Origin: Gammaproteobacteria bacterium | GTDB lineage: Bacteria > Pseudomonadota > Gammaproteobacteria > Magnimaribacterales > AG-339-G14 | Length of the DNA stretch: 7,651 bases | Direction: 5' to 3' | Assembly: GCA_002689405.1 (NCBI GenBank) | Contig: NZFZ01000010.1 | Coordinates: 1-7,651 of the forward strand | Shown: positions 1 through 5,372 of the stretch, in pieces | How the letters are laid out: every line of letters starts with the position of its first letter | Numbering within the stretch: the first letter of the stretch is position 1 | Made by a program: the position numbers and the translations under genes | Notes under the pieces: generated by a model | Told to the model about the DNA's origin: nothing | Databases searched by the model: none | What the model saw: the letters and a program-made list of their open reading frames with translations, nothing else

Positions 1-285
1 TTTAAAATTATCTATTTGTAAATCAATTTCAGTAAAAAAAATATCCTTTTTGCATCTTGATGAAATGCTATTATAATTTTTTTCAGTAGTGATTAATTCC
101 ACACCTTTTTTTTTGTACTTAAGTATAAATTTTTCGATTTGGTTGTCCGAAAATATATAATGATCAGGGAAAAATTTATTTTCAACTATATTAACATCAT
201 TTTTTTTCAAAAAATCTATGAAACTTTTATTATCTGCAATCCCCGAAAATGCAAAAAATTTCTTGTTATAAAATTTTTCTTTATT
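1..285 (-). pseudogene. lpxK: LpxK (tetraacyldisaccharide 4'-kinase) C-terminal remnant, 5' truncated and running off the left edge
   Basis: Reading the minus strand from 285 to 1 gives 95 uninterrupted codons. The translation carries the LpxK C-terminal signatures in order: 'FFAFSGIADNKSF' (family A-x-[AS]-G-I-G/A), 'FFPDHYIFSD' (F-x-D-H-x-[YF]) and 'ELITTEKN' (family L-x-T-x-K-D). LpxK phosphorylates the 4' position of the lipid A disaccharide at the inner membrane. The family is usually 300-350 residues, and this block normally lies in its last third. Here an in-frame TAA sits at 286-288, only 15 codons before the AFSGI motif, and no ATG, GTG or TTG start is available. The P-loop and central domain are absent from the upstream minus strand in any frame; that stretch instead holds an array of short repeats and a terminator. 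I read it as a gene whose 5' end was lost by rearrangement. A contig misjoin is the main alternative. The 3' end lies outside the window. Confidence 0.72.
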
Positions 286-323
286 TTAAATTAGTATAGT
301 ATTTCGCAATTAAGACTTGTAAA

Positions 324-350
324 AGACACATTTATGTCACATAATTGACA
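324..350 (-). promoter_or_regulatory. Three-unit, 11-bp-period array resembling a Pho box
   Basis: On the minus strand the units are TGTCA (350-346), TGACA (339-335) and TGTCT (328-324), separated by 6-bp AT-rich spacers, so each starts exactly 11 bp after the last. In the wider register they read ATGTGTC, ATGTGAC and ATGTGTC, each followed by 4 AT-rich bases. PhoB binds head-to-tail 7-bp repeats (E. coli CTGTCAT) with 4-bp AT-rich spacers, so the period and the TGTCA core fit. The same TGTGAC core recurs in the ppk2 promoter. On the minus strand it points at the lpxK remnant, and only a poor -10 (TTAATT, 313-308) lies at the expected distance. The target gene is therefore unclear. It could also be a site for another OmpR-family regulator. 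Confidence 0.4.
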
Positions 351-351
351 C

Positions 352-456
352 ATGGAATTAAGAGTAAAAAAATTATTTTCAACCTTATTCTTTGGGTCAT
401 TCTTAGCCTGGAGTAATCTTCTAATTCTATTAGCCACTTATAGCCTTTTCATATAA
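352..456 (+). CDS. Possible 34-residue membrane microprotein (low confidence)
   Basis: An ATG at 352 opens 34 codons ending in TAA at 454-456. The product starts 'MELRVKKLF' (net positive) and continues into one hydrophobic stretch of about 25 residues ('FFGSFLAWSNLLILLATYS'), so it would be a single-span inner-membrane peptide with its N-terminus probably inside. The stop codon abuts the first base of the terminator stem at 456-497, which also has T-rich sequence on the plus-strand side. This is the arrangement of a small, separately terminated gene. Against it, there is no Shine-Dalgarno sequence before the ATG, no convincing plus-strand promoter, and the start lies 1 bp from the 11-bp-period array. 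I do not recognise the family. AT-rich DNA produces such hydrophobic ORFs by chance. Confidence 0.25.
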   Translation: MELRVKKLFSTLFFGSFLAWSNLLILLATYSLFI

Positions 457-497
457 AAGAAAAGGGCCCAACCATTTCTGATTAGGCCCTACTCTTT
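456..497 (-). terminator. Rho-independent terminator of the porin gene, probably bidirectional
   Basis: The arms 456-468 and 485-497 form a 13-position stem with a 16-nt loop. On the minus strand the inner 6 bp, AGGGCC with GGCCCT, are perfect. Outside one T-T mismatch come six more pairs (one G-T wobble), and the 3' arm runs into a T-rich tract (TTTTCTTTT). It lies 27 bp past the porin stop codon. On the plus strand the hairpin is followed by TTTAATTTT, so it could also stop transcription coming from the left. Confidence 0.75.
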
Positions 498-523
498 AAT
501 TTTAACCTTATAAAGAGAGATGA

Positions 524-1474
524 TTAAAATTTATACTCTACTCCAACACCTGTGTATGCTTTGTCACTATTCGCAGCGTCCACTGAGCGAATTGTGTGAT
601 ATGCAAAGATCTTAAACTTCTTAAAGAGTTTGTGATCATATCCAAGCTGAGTTTGAGTTAGACCGTCAGATTTGTCGGAAGTACCATACTGAAATTTTAC
701 CTTACCTTTTCCGTCTGCTACTTTTCCAGCGATACTGATAGTAGTTGCATCGTAATCTTTGGAATTACCAACGGTAGATTCGGTAGTAGTATGAATTAGA
801 CCAATAGTTACTGGACCGGCAGGTATCATCATACCTAATCTGTTATGGTCATAACCTTTGATGGATGCTTTTTCGGTAGCCAGTACAAATTGAATGACAT
901 CAATATCGTATTTTAGTGATGCTGACAGGTTTGTTCCGAATTCACCATCTAAATCAGTGTTAGCTACTTCATCATCTTTACCTTTACCAACACCTACTGA
1001 AATACTTACTCCGCCACCGAATACAGGAGAATCATATCCGACGAATGAGCCAATTCGGTTTTCTCCATCGGTCATGTTTTTGATATCACCTTTTAGGTCA
1101 TTAAATAGATCAGCTTTCAATTGAGCTAATTTTAAAGGCGTATCGTGAGTACCTAACTTTATAGTACCGAAGCCGCCTTTCAAACCAACAAAAGAATTTC
1201 TTTGGTTGAAAGCCTTACTTTTAGTATTGTCGTTAGTAATGTCTACTTCATATTCAATTTTATAGATTCCAGTCAAACCATTTTTCATGTCGACCTTACC
1301 TTTAAAACCAATTCTTGAAGCATTGCTCACAAGATCTATCTCTTTCTCATTAACACCGTCAGATCCGTCGTTGTTAACAGCAATATTTAATTTACCGTAA
1401 ACTTTTGGAGCTGATATTGCACTCATTGATATCAGAACTAAGGCTGATACAAATATTGCTTTAAATTTATTCAT
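524..1474 (-). CDS. Outer-membrane general porin (Gram-negative trimeric type)
   Basis: This is a 316-residue beta-barrel porin for passive diffusion of small hydrophilic solutes across the outer membrane. Residues 1-21 form a signal peptide (NKFK basic start, then the hydrophobic run 'AIFVSALVLISM'). Cleavage is likely after AIS at 21, giving a mature 'APKVYGKLN' N-terminus typical of gammaproteobacterial porins; cleavage after A22 would place proline at +1 and is less likely. The chain alternates short amphipathic strands with loops rich in Asp, Gly, Lys and Asn. It contains the porin blocks 'NASRIGFKGK' (about 50-60), 'RNSFVGLKGGFGTIKLG' (about 92-108) and 'FVGYDSPVFGGG', and ends in Phe ('VEYKF'), the BAM assembly signal. 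The length is normal. The ATG at 1474 has a strong ribosome site. The gene has its own terminator and a divergent promoter region shared with ppk2. A phosphate-starvation porin is possible from context, but substrate selectivity cannot be read from sequence. Confidence 0.9.
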   Translation of the reverse strand: MNKFKAIFVSALVLISMSAISAPKVYGKLNIAVNNDGSDGVNEKEIDLVSNASRIGFKGKVDMKNGLTGIYKIEYEVDITNDNTKSKAFNQRNSFVGLKGGFGTIKLGTHDTPLKLAQLKADLFNDLKGDIKNMTDGENRIGSFVGYDSPVFGGGVSISVGVGKGKDDEVANTDLDGEFGTNLSASLKYDIDVIQFVLATEKASIKGYDHNRLGMMIPAGPVTIGLIHTTTESTVGNSKDYDATTISIAGKVADGKGKVKFQYGTSDKSDGLTQTQLGYDHKLFKKFKIFAYHTIRSVDAANSDKAYTGVGVEYKF

Positions 1475-1480
1475 GTAATG

Positions 1481-1488
1481 TTCTCCTT
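1481..1488 (-). promoter_or_regulatory. Strong Shine-Dalgarno site of the porin gene
   Basis: The minus strand reads AAGGAGAA, ending 6 bases before the ATG at 1474. It is the clearest ribosome-binding site in the window and fixes the porin start. The other genes here have weak or no Shine-Dalgarno sequences, which fits a highly expressed outer-membrane protein. Confidence 0.8.
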
Positions 1489-1533
1489 ATGAATTAATAA
1501 TTCGGAGAATGGTAGACTAAGAAAATTACAAAT

Positions 1534-1547
1534 TTGATACAGATCAA
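1534..1547. promoter_or_regulatory. FNR/ANR-type operator (perfect TTGAT-N4-ATCAA palindrome)
   Basis: The sequence TTGATACAGATCAA matches the FNR-family consensus at all ten defined positions. It is centred at 1540.5 in the divergent region between the porin and ppk2. For the porin, a possible -10 (TACCAT, minus strand, 1514-1509) would put the start near 1502. The box centre would then lie about 38-41 bp upstream, close to the class II activating position, and no good -35 hexamer is present. For ppk2, with a start near 1608, the centre is near -67. FNR-type proteins are oxygen-sensing Fe-S activators; Dnr/NnrR or CooA-like relatives can use similar sites. Which gene is controlled, and in which direction, is not visible. 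Confidence 0.6.
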
Positions 1548-1557
1548 GTAATTTCTT

Positions 1558-1601
1558 TGATATTTTTGTGACTTCTTTGTGACAATTTGATTATTTATAT
1601 T
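1558..1601 (+). promoter_or_regulatory. PhoB-type box and promoter of ppk2-ppx
   Basis: Direct units TGACT (1569-1573) and TGACA (1580-1584) lie 11 bp apart, each preceded by the same bases (TTTG), so the 8-mer TTTGTGAC is repeated exactly. A degenerate third unit, TGATA (1558-1562), keeps the phase. After the last unit come 11 bases and then the -10 hexamer TATATT (1596-1601). In the E. coli phoA and pstS promoters the last TGTCA is also followed by 11 bases and then the -10, with no separate -35, so the geometry is the one expected for PhoB activation. The core is TGWCW rather than strict TGTCA. Transcription would begin near 1608, leaving a leader of about 14 nt before the ATG at 1622. Confidence 0.55.
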
Positions 1602-1621
1602 CAGTTAAATACAATCATTTG

Positions 1622-2452
1622 ATGATTGAGTTTGATATTCCTGATTACAAAAGAATCAACGAAGAGCTGTACGAGAAAGAAAAAAGAAAACTCTTAATTG
1701 AATTGCTAAAACTGCAAAATTGGATTATCGAGTCAAAAAGGAAAGTTGCCATAGTTTTTGAAGGCAGAGATACGGCTGGAAAAACAGGCAGCATTTCTGT
1801 GCTTTCTAAATACCTAATCCCAGATCATTGCAAACTCGTAGCTTTAGGCAAGCCATCTGAAAAAGAATCCAAGAAATGGTTTAAAAGGTATGAAAAACAT
1901 TTACCAAAAACTGGGGAACTCGTTTTTTTTGATAGATCCTGGTACACCAGAGCATTGGTTGAGGCAACTATGGGATATTGCACCAAACGTCAATACACCT
2001 ATTTCATGAAGAATGTTGTTCCTTGGGAACAAAAGCAGATTGAAGACGGAGTTGAGTTTTTTAAATTTTATTTGTCCATTGAAAAAAATACCCAACAAAG
2101 AAGAATAGATAAAAGAGCGACTAGTCCGTTGGTTTACTGGAAAATTAGTGAAAATGATTTCAAGATGCTTGATAAATGGGATGCCTTCACTCTTTATAAA
2201 GAACAAATGTTTAAAAGAACATCGTATCAAGAAGCGCCTTGGGTAGTACTGAATGCTAATAATAAAAAAGTTGCGATCTTAAGTGCTTTACGATTTATTC
2301 TTAATGCATACGATTATCCAGGCAAAGATTTACCAAAACCTAAGAAATGGTCTGAAGGTTTGAATAACTACAAAGTCAAAATCAATAAAGTTTCATTTGA
2401 GAATTTATCCTATCAGCAATATAAAACTTTAAGAGTTTTTGCTGATGACTAA
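1622..2452 (+). CDS. ppk2: Polyphosphate kinase 2 (PPK2), single-domain
   Basis: This 276-residue enzyme transfers phosphate between polyphosphate and nucleotides, usually making GTP or ATP from the diphosphate in the cytoplasm. An N-terminal helical segment (1-40) leads to Walker A 'EGRDTAGKTG' (47-56; K54). Walker B follows as 'VFFDRSWYTRALVE' (101-114; D104, R105), then the arginine-rich lid 'RRIDKRATSPLVYWKIS' (160-176), and 'WDAF' near 186-189. The length and layout match one-domain PPK2 proteins. The Walker A differs slightly from the common GRDAAGKGG: Thr replaces Ala at 51 and Gly at 55. A TTG at 1619 could extend the protein by one residue. I chose the adjacent ATG at 1622; there is no Shine-Dalgarno sequence and the leader is very short. 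It overlaps ppx by 8 nt and has a Pho-type promoter. Preference for NDP or NMP cannot be settled by eye. Confidence 0.93.
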   Translation: MIEFDIPDYKRINEELYEKEKRKLLIELLKLQNWIIESKRKVAIVFEGRDTAGKTGSISVLSKYLIPDHCKLVALGKPSEKESKKWFKRYEKHLPKTGELVFFDRSWYTRALVEATMGYCTKRQYTYFMKNVVPWEQKQIEDGVEFFKFYLSIEKNTQQRRIDKRATSPLVYWKISENDFKMLDKWDAFTLYKEQMFKRTSYQEAPWVVLNANNKKVAILSALRFILNAYDYPGKDLPKPKKWSEGLNNYKVKINKVSFENLSYQQYKTLRVFADD

Positions 2453-3332
2453 AAATTCTGAAAAAATATCCTGCATTGACATTGGTTCCAATGCTATTAA
2501 GTATCGTCAATATCGTCTTATCAATAAAGAACACCTTGAGTTAGATACTTTTAAGAGAGTCTCCCTGAGGCTGGGTACAGATGCTTTTAACGAAGGCAAA
2601 ATGCTTGAAAAAACCTATGAAGAATTTTTCTCAGTTTTAAAAAAACTTAAAAAACATGCCAAAAAAAAGGAAGCAAAATTAATTGGCTTGTTTGCTACGT
2701 CAGCAATGAGAACGTTTTCCAACAAAGCTCAAATTATAAAAAAAATAAAGAAAGATTTAGGATTAGAAATAGAGATTTTAAGTGGCAAGGAAGAAGCTGC
2801 ATTACTTAAATACTTTGATTACAGAACTCATAAAAAACATCAGAGCATGATTGTTGATGTTGGTGGGGGCAGTACTGAAATATATATAGCCGATAGTAAA
2901 CTAGAAAAAATAAAATCATTTCAACTTGGAGGAGTAAGAATATTAAAAAAGACAGATAAGAAAAAAAATTGGATAGAGCTTGAAAAGTTTTTAAAAGATA
3001 TTTGCACAAGCCAAATTAAAAACATTATTGGAGTTGGGAGTAATGCGAAGTTAATTATTCAAGCTTCAAAAAAAGAAACTGACTTTTTGACTTATGAAGA
3101 AATAAAAGAAATAAAAGAAACTCTAAAAAAATCGTCAATAGAAAAAAAAATTAAAGAATACGATTTTCCTATTGATCGAGCGGATATCATTGAGCATGCT
3201 GCTTCTATCTTTGAATTTATTCAAAATAAATTTAAAACGGCTAAGTTTTATGGATCAAGCTGGAACATCAGTGATGGTTTTGTACGAAAAAAAATTTTGG
3301 ATAATCAAGCAACTTCTTTGGAAGCTTCGTGA
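2445..3332 (+). CDS. ppx: Exopolyphosphatase / guanosine pentaphosphatase family protein (Ppx/GppA)
   Basis: This 295-residue ASKHA-fold phosphatase probably removes terminal phosphate from polyphosphate, or hydrolyses pppGpp. Motifs in order are: phosphate-1 loop 'CIDIGSNAIKYRQY' (10-23), 'FATSAMRTFSN' (83-93), the catalytic-Glu block 'LSGKEEAALL' (112-121), phosphate-2 loop 'IVDVGGGSTEIYI' (136-148), a 'LGGVRI' block, 'IIGVGSNAKLI' and a C-terminal 'RADIIEHAASIFEFI'. It has only the two-lobe core and lacks the C-terminal HD-like domains of the roughly 500-residue E. coli Ppx and GppA. It is very lysine-rich. I take the ATG at 2445, which overlaps the ppk2 stop region (ATGACTAA) with AAGAG 9 nt upstream; earlier TTG or CTG codons are less likely. 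Translational coupling with ppk2 pairs polyphosphate use with its breakdown. Its last 28 bp overlap the end of phoR on the other strand. Choosing between Ppx and GppA activity would need an assay. Confidence 0.88.
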   Translation: MTKNSEKISCIDIGSNAIKYRQYRLINKEHLELDTFKRVSLRLGTDAFNEGKMLEKTYEEFFSVLKKLKKHAKKKEAKLIGLFATSAMRTFSNKAQIIKKIKKDLGLEIEILSGKEEAALLKYFDYRTHKKHQSMIVDVGGGSTEIYIADSKLEKIKSFQLGGVRILKKTDKKKNWIELEKFLKDICTSQIKNIIGVGSNAKLIIQASKKETDFLTYEEIKEIKETLKKSSIEKKIKEYDFPIDRADIIEHAASIFEFIQNKFKTAKFYGSSWNISDGFVRKKILDNQATSLEAS

Positions 3333-4651
3333 TCTGTTTTGACATCTATATAAAATATTGAGCCCTTGGGTTCGTTTGAATCTACCCCAACCGAATAACC
3401 CATCATTAATGCAAGGTTTTTTGATATGGATAATCCTAGTCCAGTGCCGCCAATTTTTTTTGACCTACCCTTGTCTACTCTAAAGAATCTTTCAAAAACT
3501 CTTTCTCTATATTTTTTAGCAATCCCTGAGCCAGTATCTTTAACCATTATTCTACAAAAGTCTTTGTCTACTTTTTCACAATCAATGACTATTGAAGATT
3601 TCTTAGGGCTATGTTTTATTGCGTTATTAACATAATTAGAAATGATTATTTTCATAGCAGATTCATCGCCAATGATGTTTGTGCACTGATTAAGATTGTT
3701 CACCAAAGTGATGTTGCCTTTTTCAGTCATTGGCTGTAATTCTTCTAGAGCAGAATCCACAATATTTTTTATGTTTAATTTATCTAAAGAGATAGGATAA
3801 TCGCCAGATTCCATGCTGGAAATAGAGAGCAATTCGTTAACTATAGTTGCCATTCTTTCACTTTGAGATTGAATTGCCTTGGTAAACTCAATAGCGTTTT
3901 TGTCTTGTATCAACTTGCTTGCAAGTAAAGTTTCTGAATTGGCCTTTATAACACTAATTGGTGTCCTTAGTTCATGTGAAACGTTGCCAATAAAGTCTCC
4001 GCGCATCTTTTCTAGATTTTTTAACTTAGAAATATCACTGAAAACAATCAGAAGCTGGTCATCGGAAGAAAATTTTTGTGAACTAACTAAATATACAGTT
4101 TTAATTGTTCTAGGGCCTGAGATTTCTTTTGTATATTCATCTTTTTCCCAAGCTTTTTTTATAAACTTTTTAAAAGCAGGATAAGAAATATTTTTGAATA
4201 AATCATCGCCAATATTTAATTCAGGGAAAAAATCCTTTGCGATGGTTTGGTTAAAATAAATAACATTTAAATTTTTATTTACCAAAATAACGCCTTGTCC
4301 CATTCTAGAAAGCAAGTTACTGACTAAAGATAATTGTTTTGAATAATTTAGTAATTCACTTTGGACCTCAGCTGTAGAAGTTCTCAACGAATCAAAGGCC
4401 GATTCAGAATCTATTTCCTCGGTATTATTGGGTCCTGAAATTATTCTTGCAGCTTGCATGACCACGTCTCGTAAAAACCTATAGAGAGTTGTTCCTGAAG
4501 CGAAAATAAGAACCACAAACAAAATGATTCCCGCAACAATATTCTCGTTGAAGAAAACATCCCCTTTTAGAATAACCGCGCTGATCAAAAAAGAGACTAC
4601 GACCGTAAAGACGGTCAAAAGAAAAATTCTAATTTTTAAAGAAAGTTTCAC
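3305..4651 (-). CDS. phoR: Phosphate-regulon sensor histidine kinase PhoR
   Basis: This 448-residue inner-membrane kinase phosphorylates PhoB under phosphate limitation. Two membrane spans (about 9-29 and 38-57) are separated by a loop of only about 8 residues, as in PhoR proteins that sense through Pst/PhoU rather than a periplasmic ligand. A linker helix leads to a PAS domain (about 108-210, 'GVILVNKNLNVIYFN'). The H-box 'FIGNVSHELRTP' carries the phospho-acceptor H226. Then come the N-box 'NYVNNAIKHSP', G1 'VKDTGSGI', F-box 'FERFFRVDKGRS' and G2 'GGTGLGLSI', a complete catalytic domain. The start is GTG at 4651, 9 nt after the phoB stop, with no clear Shine-Dalgarno sequence but a small 5-bp inverted repeat (4653-4668) just upstream. 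It is the last gene of the GT4-ugd-phoB-phoR run. Its stop lies inside ppx on the opposite strand, and no terminator separates the two. The assignment rests on pairing with PhoB and on domain order. Confidence 0.93.
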   Translation of the reverse strand: MKLSLKIRIFLLTVFTVVVSFLISAVILKGDVFFNENIVAGIILFVVLIFASGTTLYRFLRDVVMQAARIISGPNNTEEIDSESAFDSLRTSTAEVQSELLNYSKQLSLVSNLLSRMGQGVILVNKNLNVIYFNQTIAKDFFPELNIGDDLFKNISYPAFKKFIKKAWEKDEYTKEISGPRTIKTVYLVSSQKFSSDDQLLIVFSDISKLKNLEKMRGDFIGNVSHELRTPISVIKANSETLLASKLIQDKNAIEFTKAIQSQSERMATIVNELLSISSMESGDYPISLDKLNIKNIVDSALEELQPMTEKGNITLVNNLNQCTNIIGDESAMKIIISNYVNNAIKHSPKKSSIVIDCEKVDKDFCRIMVKDTGSGIAKKYRERVFERFFRVDKGRSKKIGGTGLGLSISKNLALMMGYSVGVDSNEPKGSIFYIDVKTDHEASKEVA

Positions 4652-4660
4652 TAAGCTATA

Positions 4661-5365
4661 TTAAGCTTTGTTGAAAATATATCCAACACCTCTGATGGTT
4701 TCTATGTTGGCTCCGTATTTTCCTAATTTAGACCTCAATCTTTTTACATGAGTATCAACAGTTCTTGTGGTAACTGAACTGTCGTATCCCCATACTTTAT
4801 CGAGTAAATTATCTCTGGTTTGAACCTTATCTATCTTTGTTAATAGATGTTTCAAAAGAGTAAATTCTTTTGCGGTAAGAGAAATTTTTTCATCTCCAAG
4901 GAATACTTTGTGTTTGCTGGTATCAATCAATAGCTCTTTAAAAGTAATGTTGTCATTATCATCATCAGCAGCTTTATTTTTATCTGAATCGTTACTATTT
5001 CTTCTTAACTGAGCCTGAACTCTCAACATGAGTTCTCTAATGCTATAAGGCTTAACTATGTAATCATCTGCGCCCAACTCAAATCCAACTACCCTATCTA
5101 CTTCTTCTCCTTTAGCAGTCACCATAATTACACTTATATTTTTTAGATCTTCTTGAGAACGAATGTGACGACAAATATCAAGGCCGGAAATATCAGGTAA
5201 CATCAAGTCAAGAATGACCAAATCAGGGGTATCGGAATCTTTTAAAATTTTTAAGGCCTCTGCCCCTTTAAAAGCAGATGTAACTTTATAACCTTCGTTT
5301 TCAAGATTAAAACTTAACGTTTGATTTAAGTCTTCTTCATCTTCAATAACAAGAATTTTCTTCAT
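4661..5365 (-). CDS. phoB: Phosphate-regulon response regulator PhoB
   Basis: This 234-residue OmpR-family transcription factor activates phosphate-starvation genes. The receiver domain (1-122) has the acidic pocket 'EDEED' (8-12), phospho-acceptor D53 in 'VILDLMLPD', T83 in 'VTAKGEEVDRVVGFELG' and K105 in 'VKPYS'. The 'GEE-DRV-GFE-GADDY' pattern is typical of PhoB. The C-terminal winged helix (about 140-234) contains 'LTAKEFTLLKHL', the recognition-helix region 'TRTVDTHVKRLRSKLG' and the wing 'IETIRGVGYIF'. The two are joined by a rather long polar, acidic linker (about 123-138) rich in Asn, Asp and Lys. ATG at 5365 follows the ugd stop by 7 nt, so it is almost certainly co-transcribed from upstream; no separate promoter or Pho box is evident in the gap. 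It most likely binds the 11-bp-period sites at 1558-1584 and perhaps 324-350. Confidence 0.93.
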   Translation of the reverse strand: MKKILVIEDEEDLNQTLSFNLENEGYKVTSAFKGAEALKILKDSDTPDLVILDLMLPDISGLDICRHIRSQEDLKNISVIMVTAKGEEVDRVVGFELGADDYIVKPYSIRELMLRVQAQLRRNSNDSDKNKAADDDNDNITFKELLIDTSKHKVFLGDEKISLTAKEFTLLKHLLTKIDKVQTRDNLLDKVWGYDSSVTTRTVDTHVKRLRSKLGKYGANIETIRGVGYIFNKA

Positions 5366-5372
5366 TATGAGA

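Noticed and set aside
295..300. TATAGT as a -10 for the small plus-strand ORF
   Set aside because: No -35-like hexamer lies 16-18 bp upstream. Such matches are expected by chance in DNA this AT-rich.
345..350. Consensus -35 hexamer TTGACA on the plus strand
   Set aside because: No acceptable -10 lies 16-18 bp downstream, and the hexamer is part of the 11-bp-period array. It would also start transcription inside the small ORF.
894..1124. Plus-strand open frame inside the porin gene
   Set aside because: Proline/serine-rich translation of the reverse complement of a Gly/Asp-rich barrel. No start signal and no recognisable family.
1567..1584. TGTGAC repeats as a CRP (TGTGA-N6-TCACA) site
   Set aside because: The two copies are in direct, not inverted, orientation with an 11-bp period, and no TCACA half lies at the right distance. 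This is an OmpR/PhoB-type arrangement.
2640..3160. Many A-runs in ppx as a sign of frameshift decay
   Set aside because: The frame is continuous, motifs appear in the correct order and spacing, and Lys codons explain the runs.
3426..4184. Open frames on the plus strand inside phoR
   Set aside because: They lie opposite a complete kinase gene with all motifs, show no recognisable domain and lack ribosome sites. They are shadow frames.
4653..4668. Inverted repeat AAGCT/AGCTT at the phoB-phoR junction as a terminator or attenuator
   Set aside because: Only a 5-bp stem with a 6-nt AT loop and no T tract. Too weak to terminate; at most it slightly affects phoR translation.
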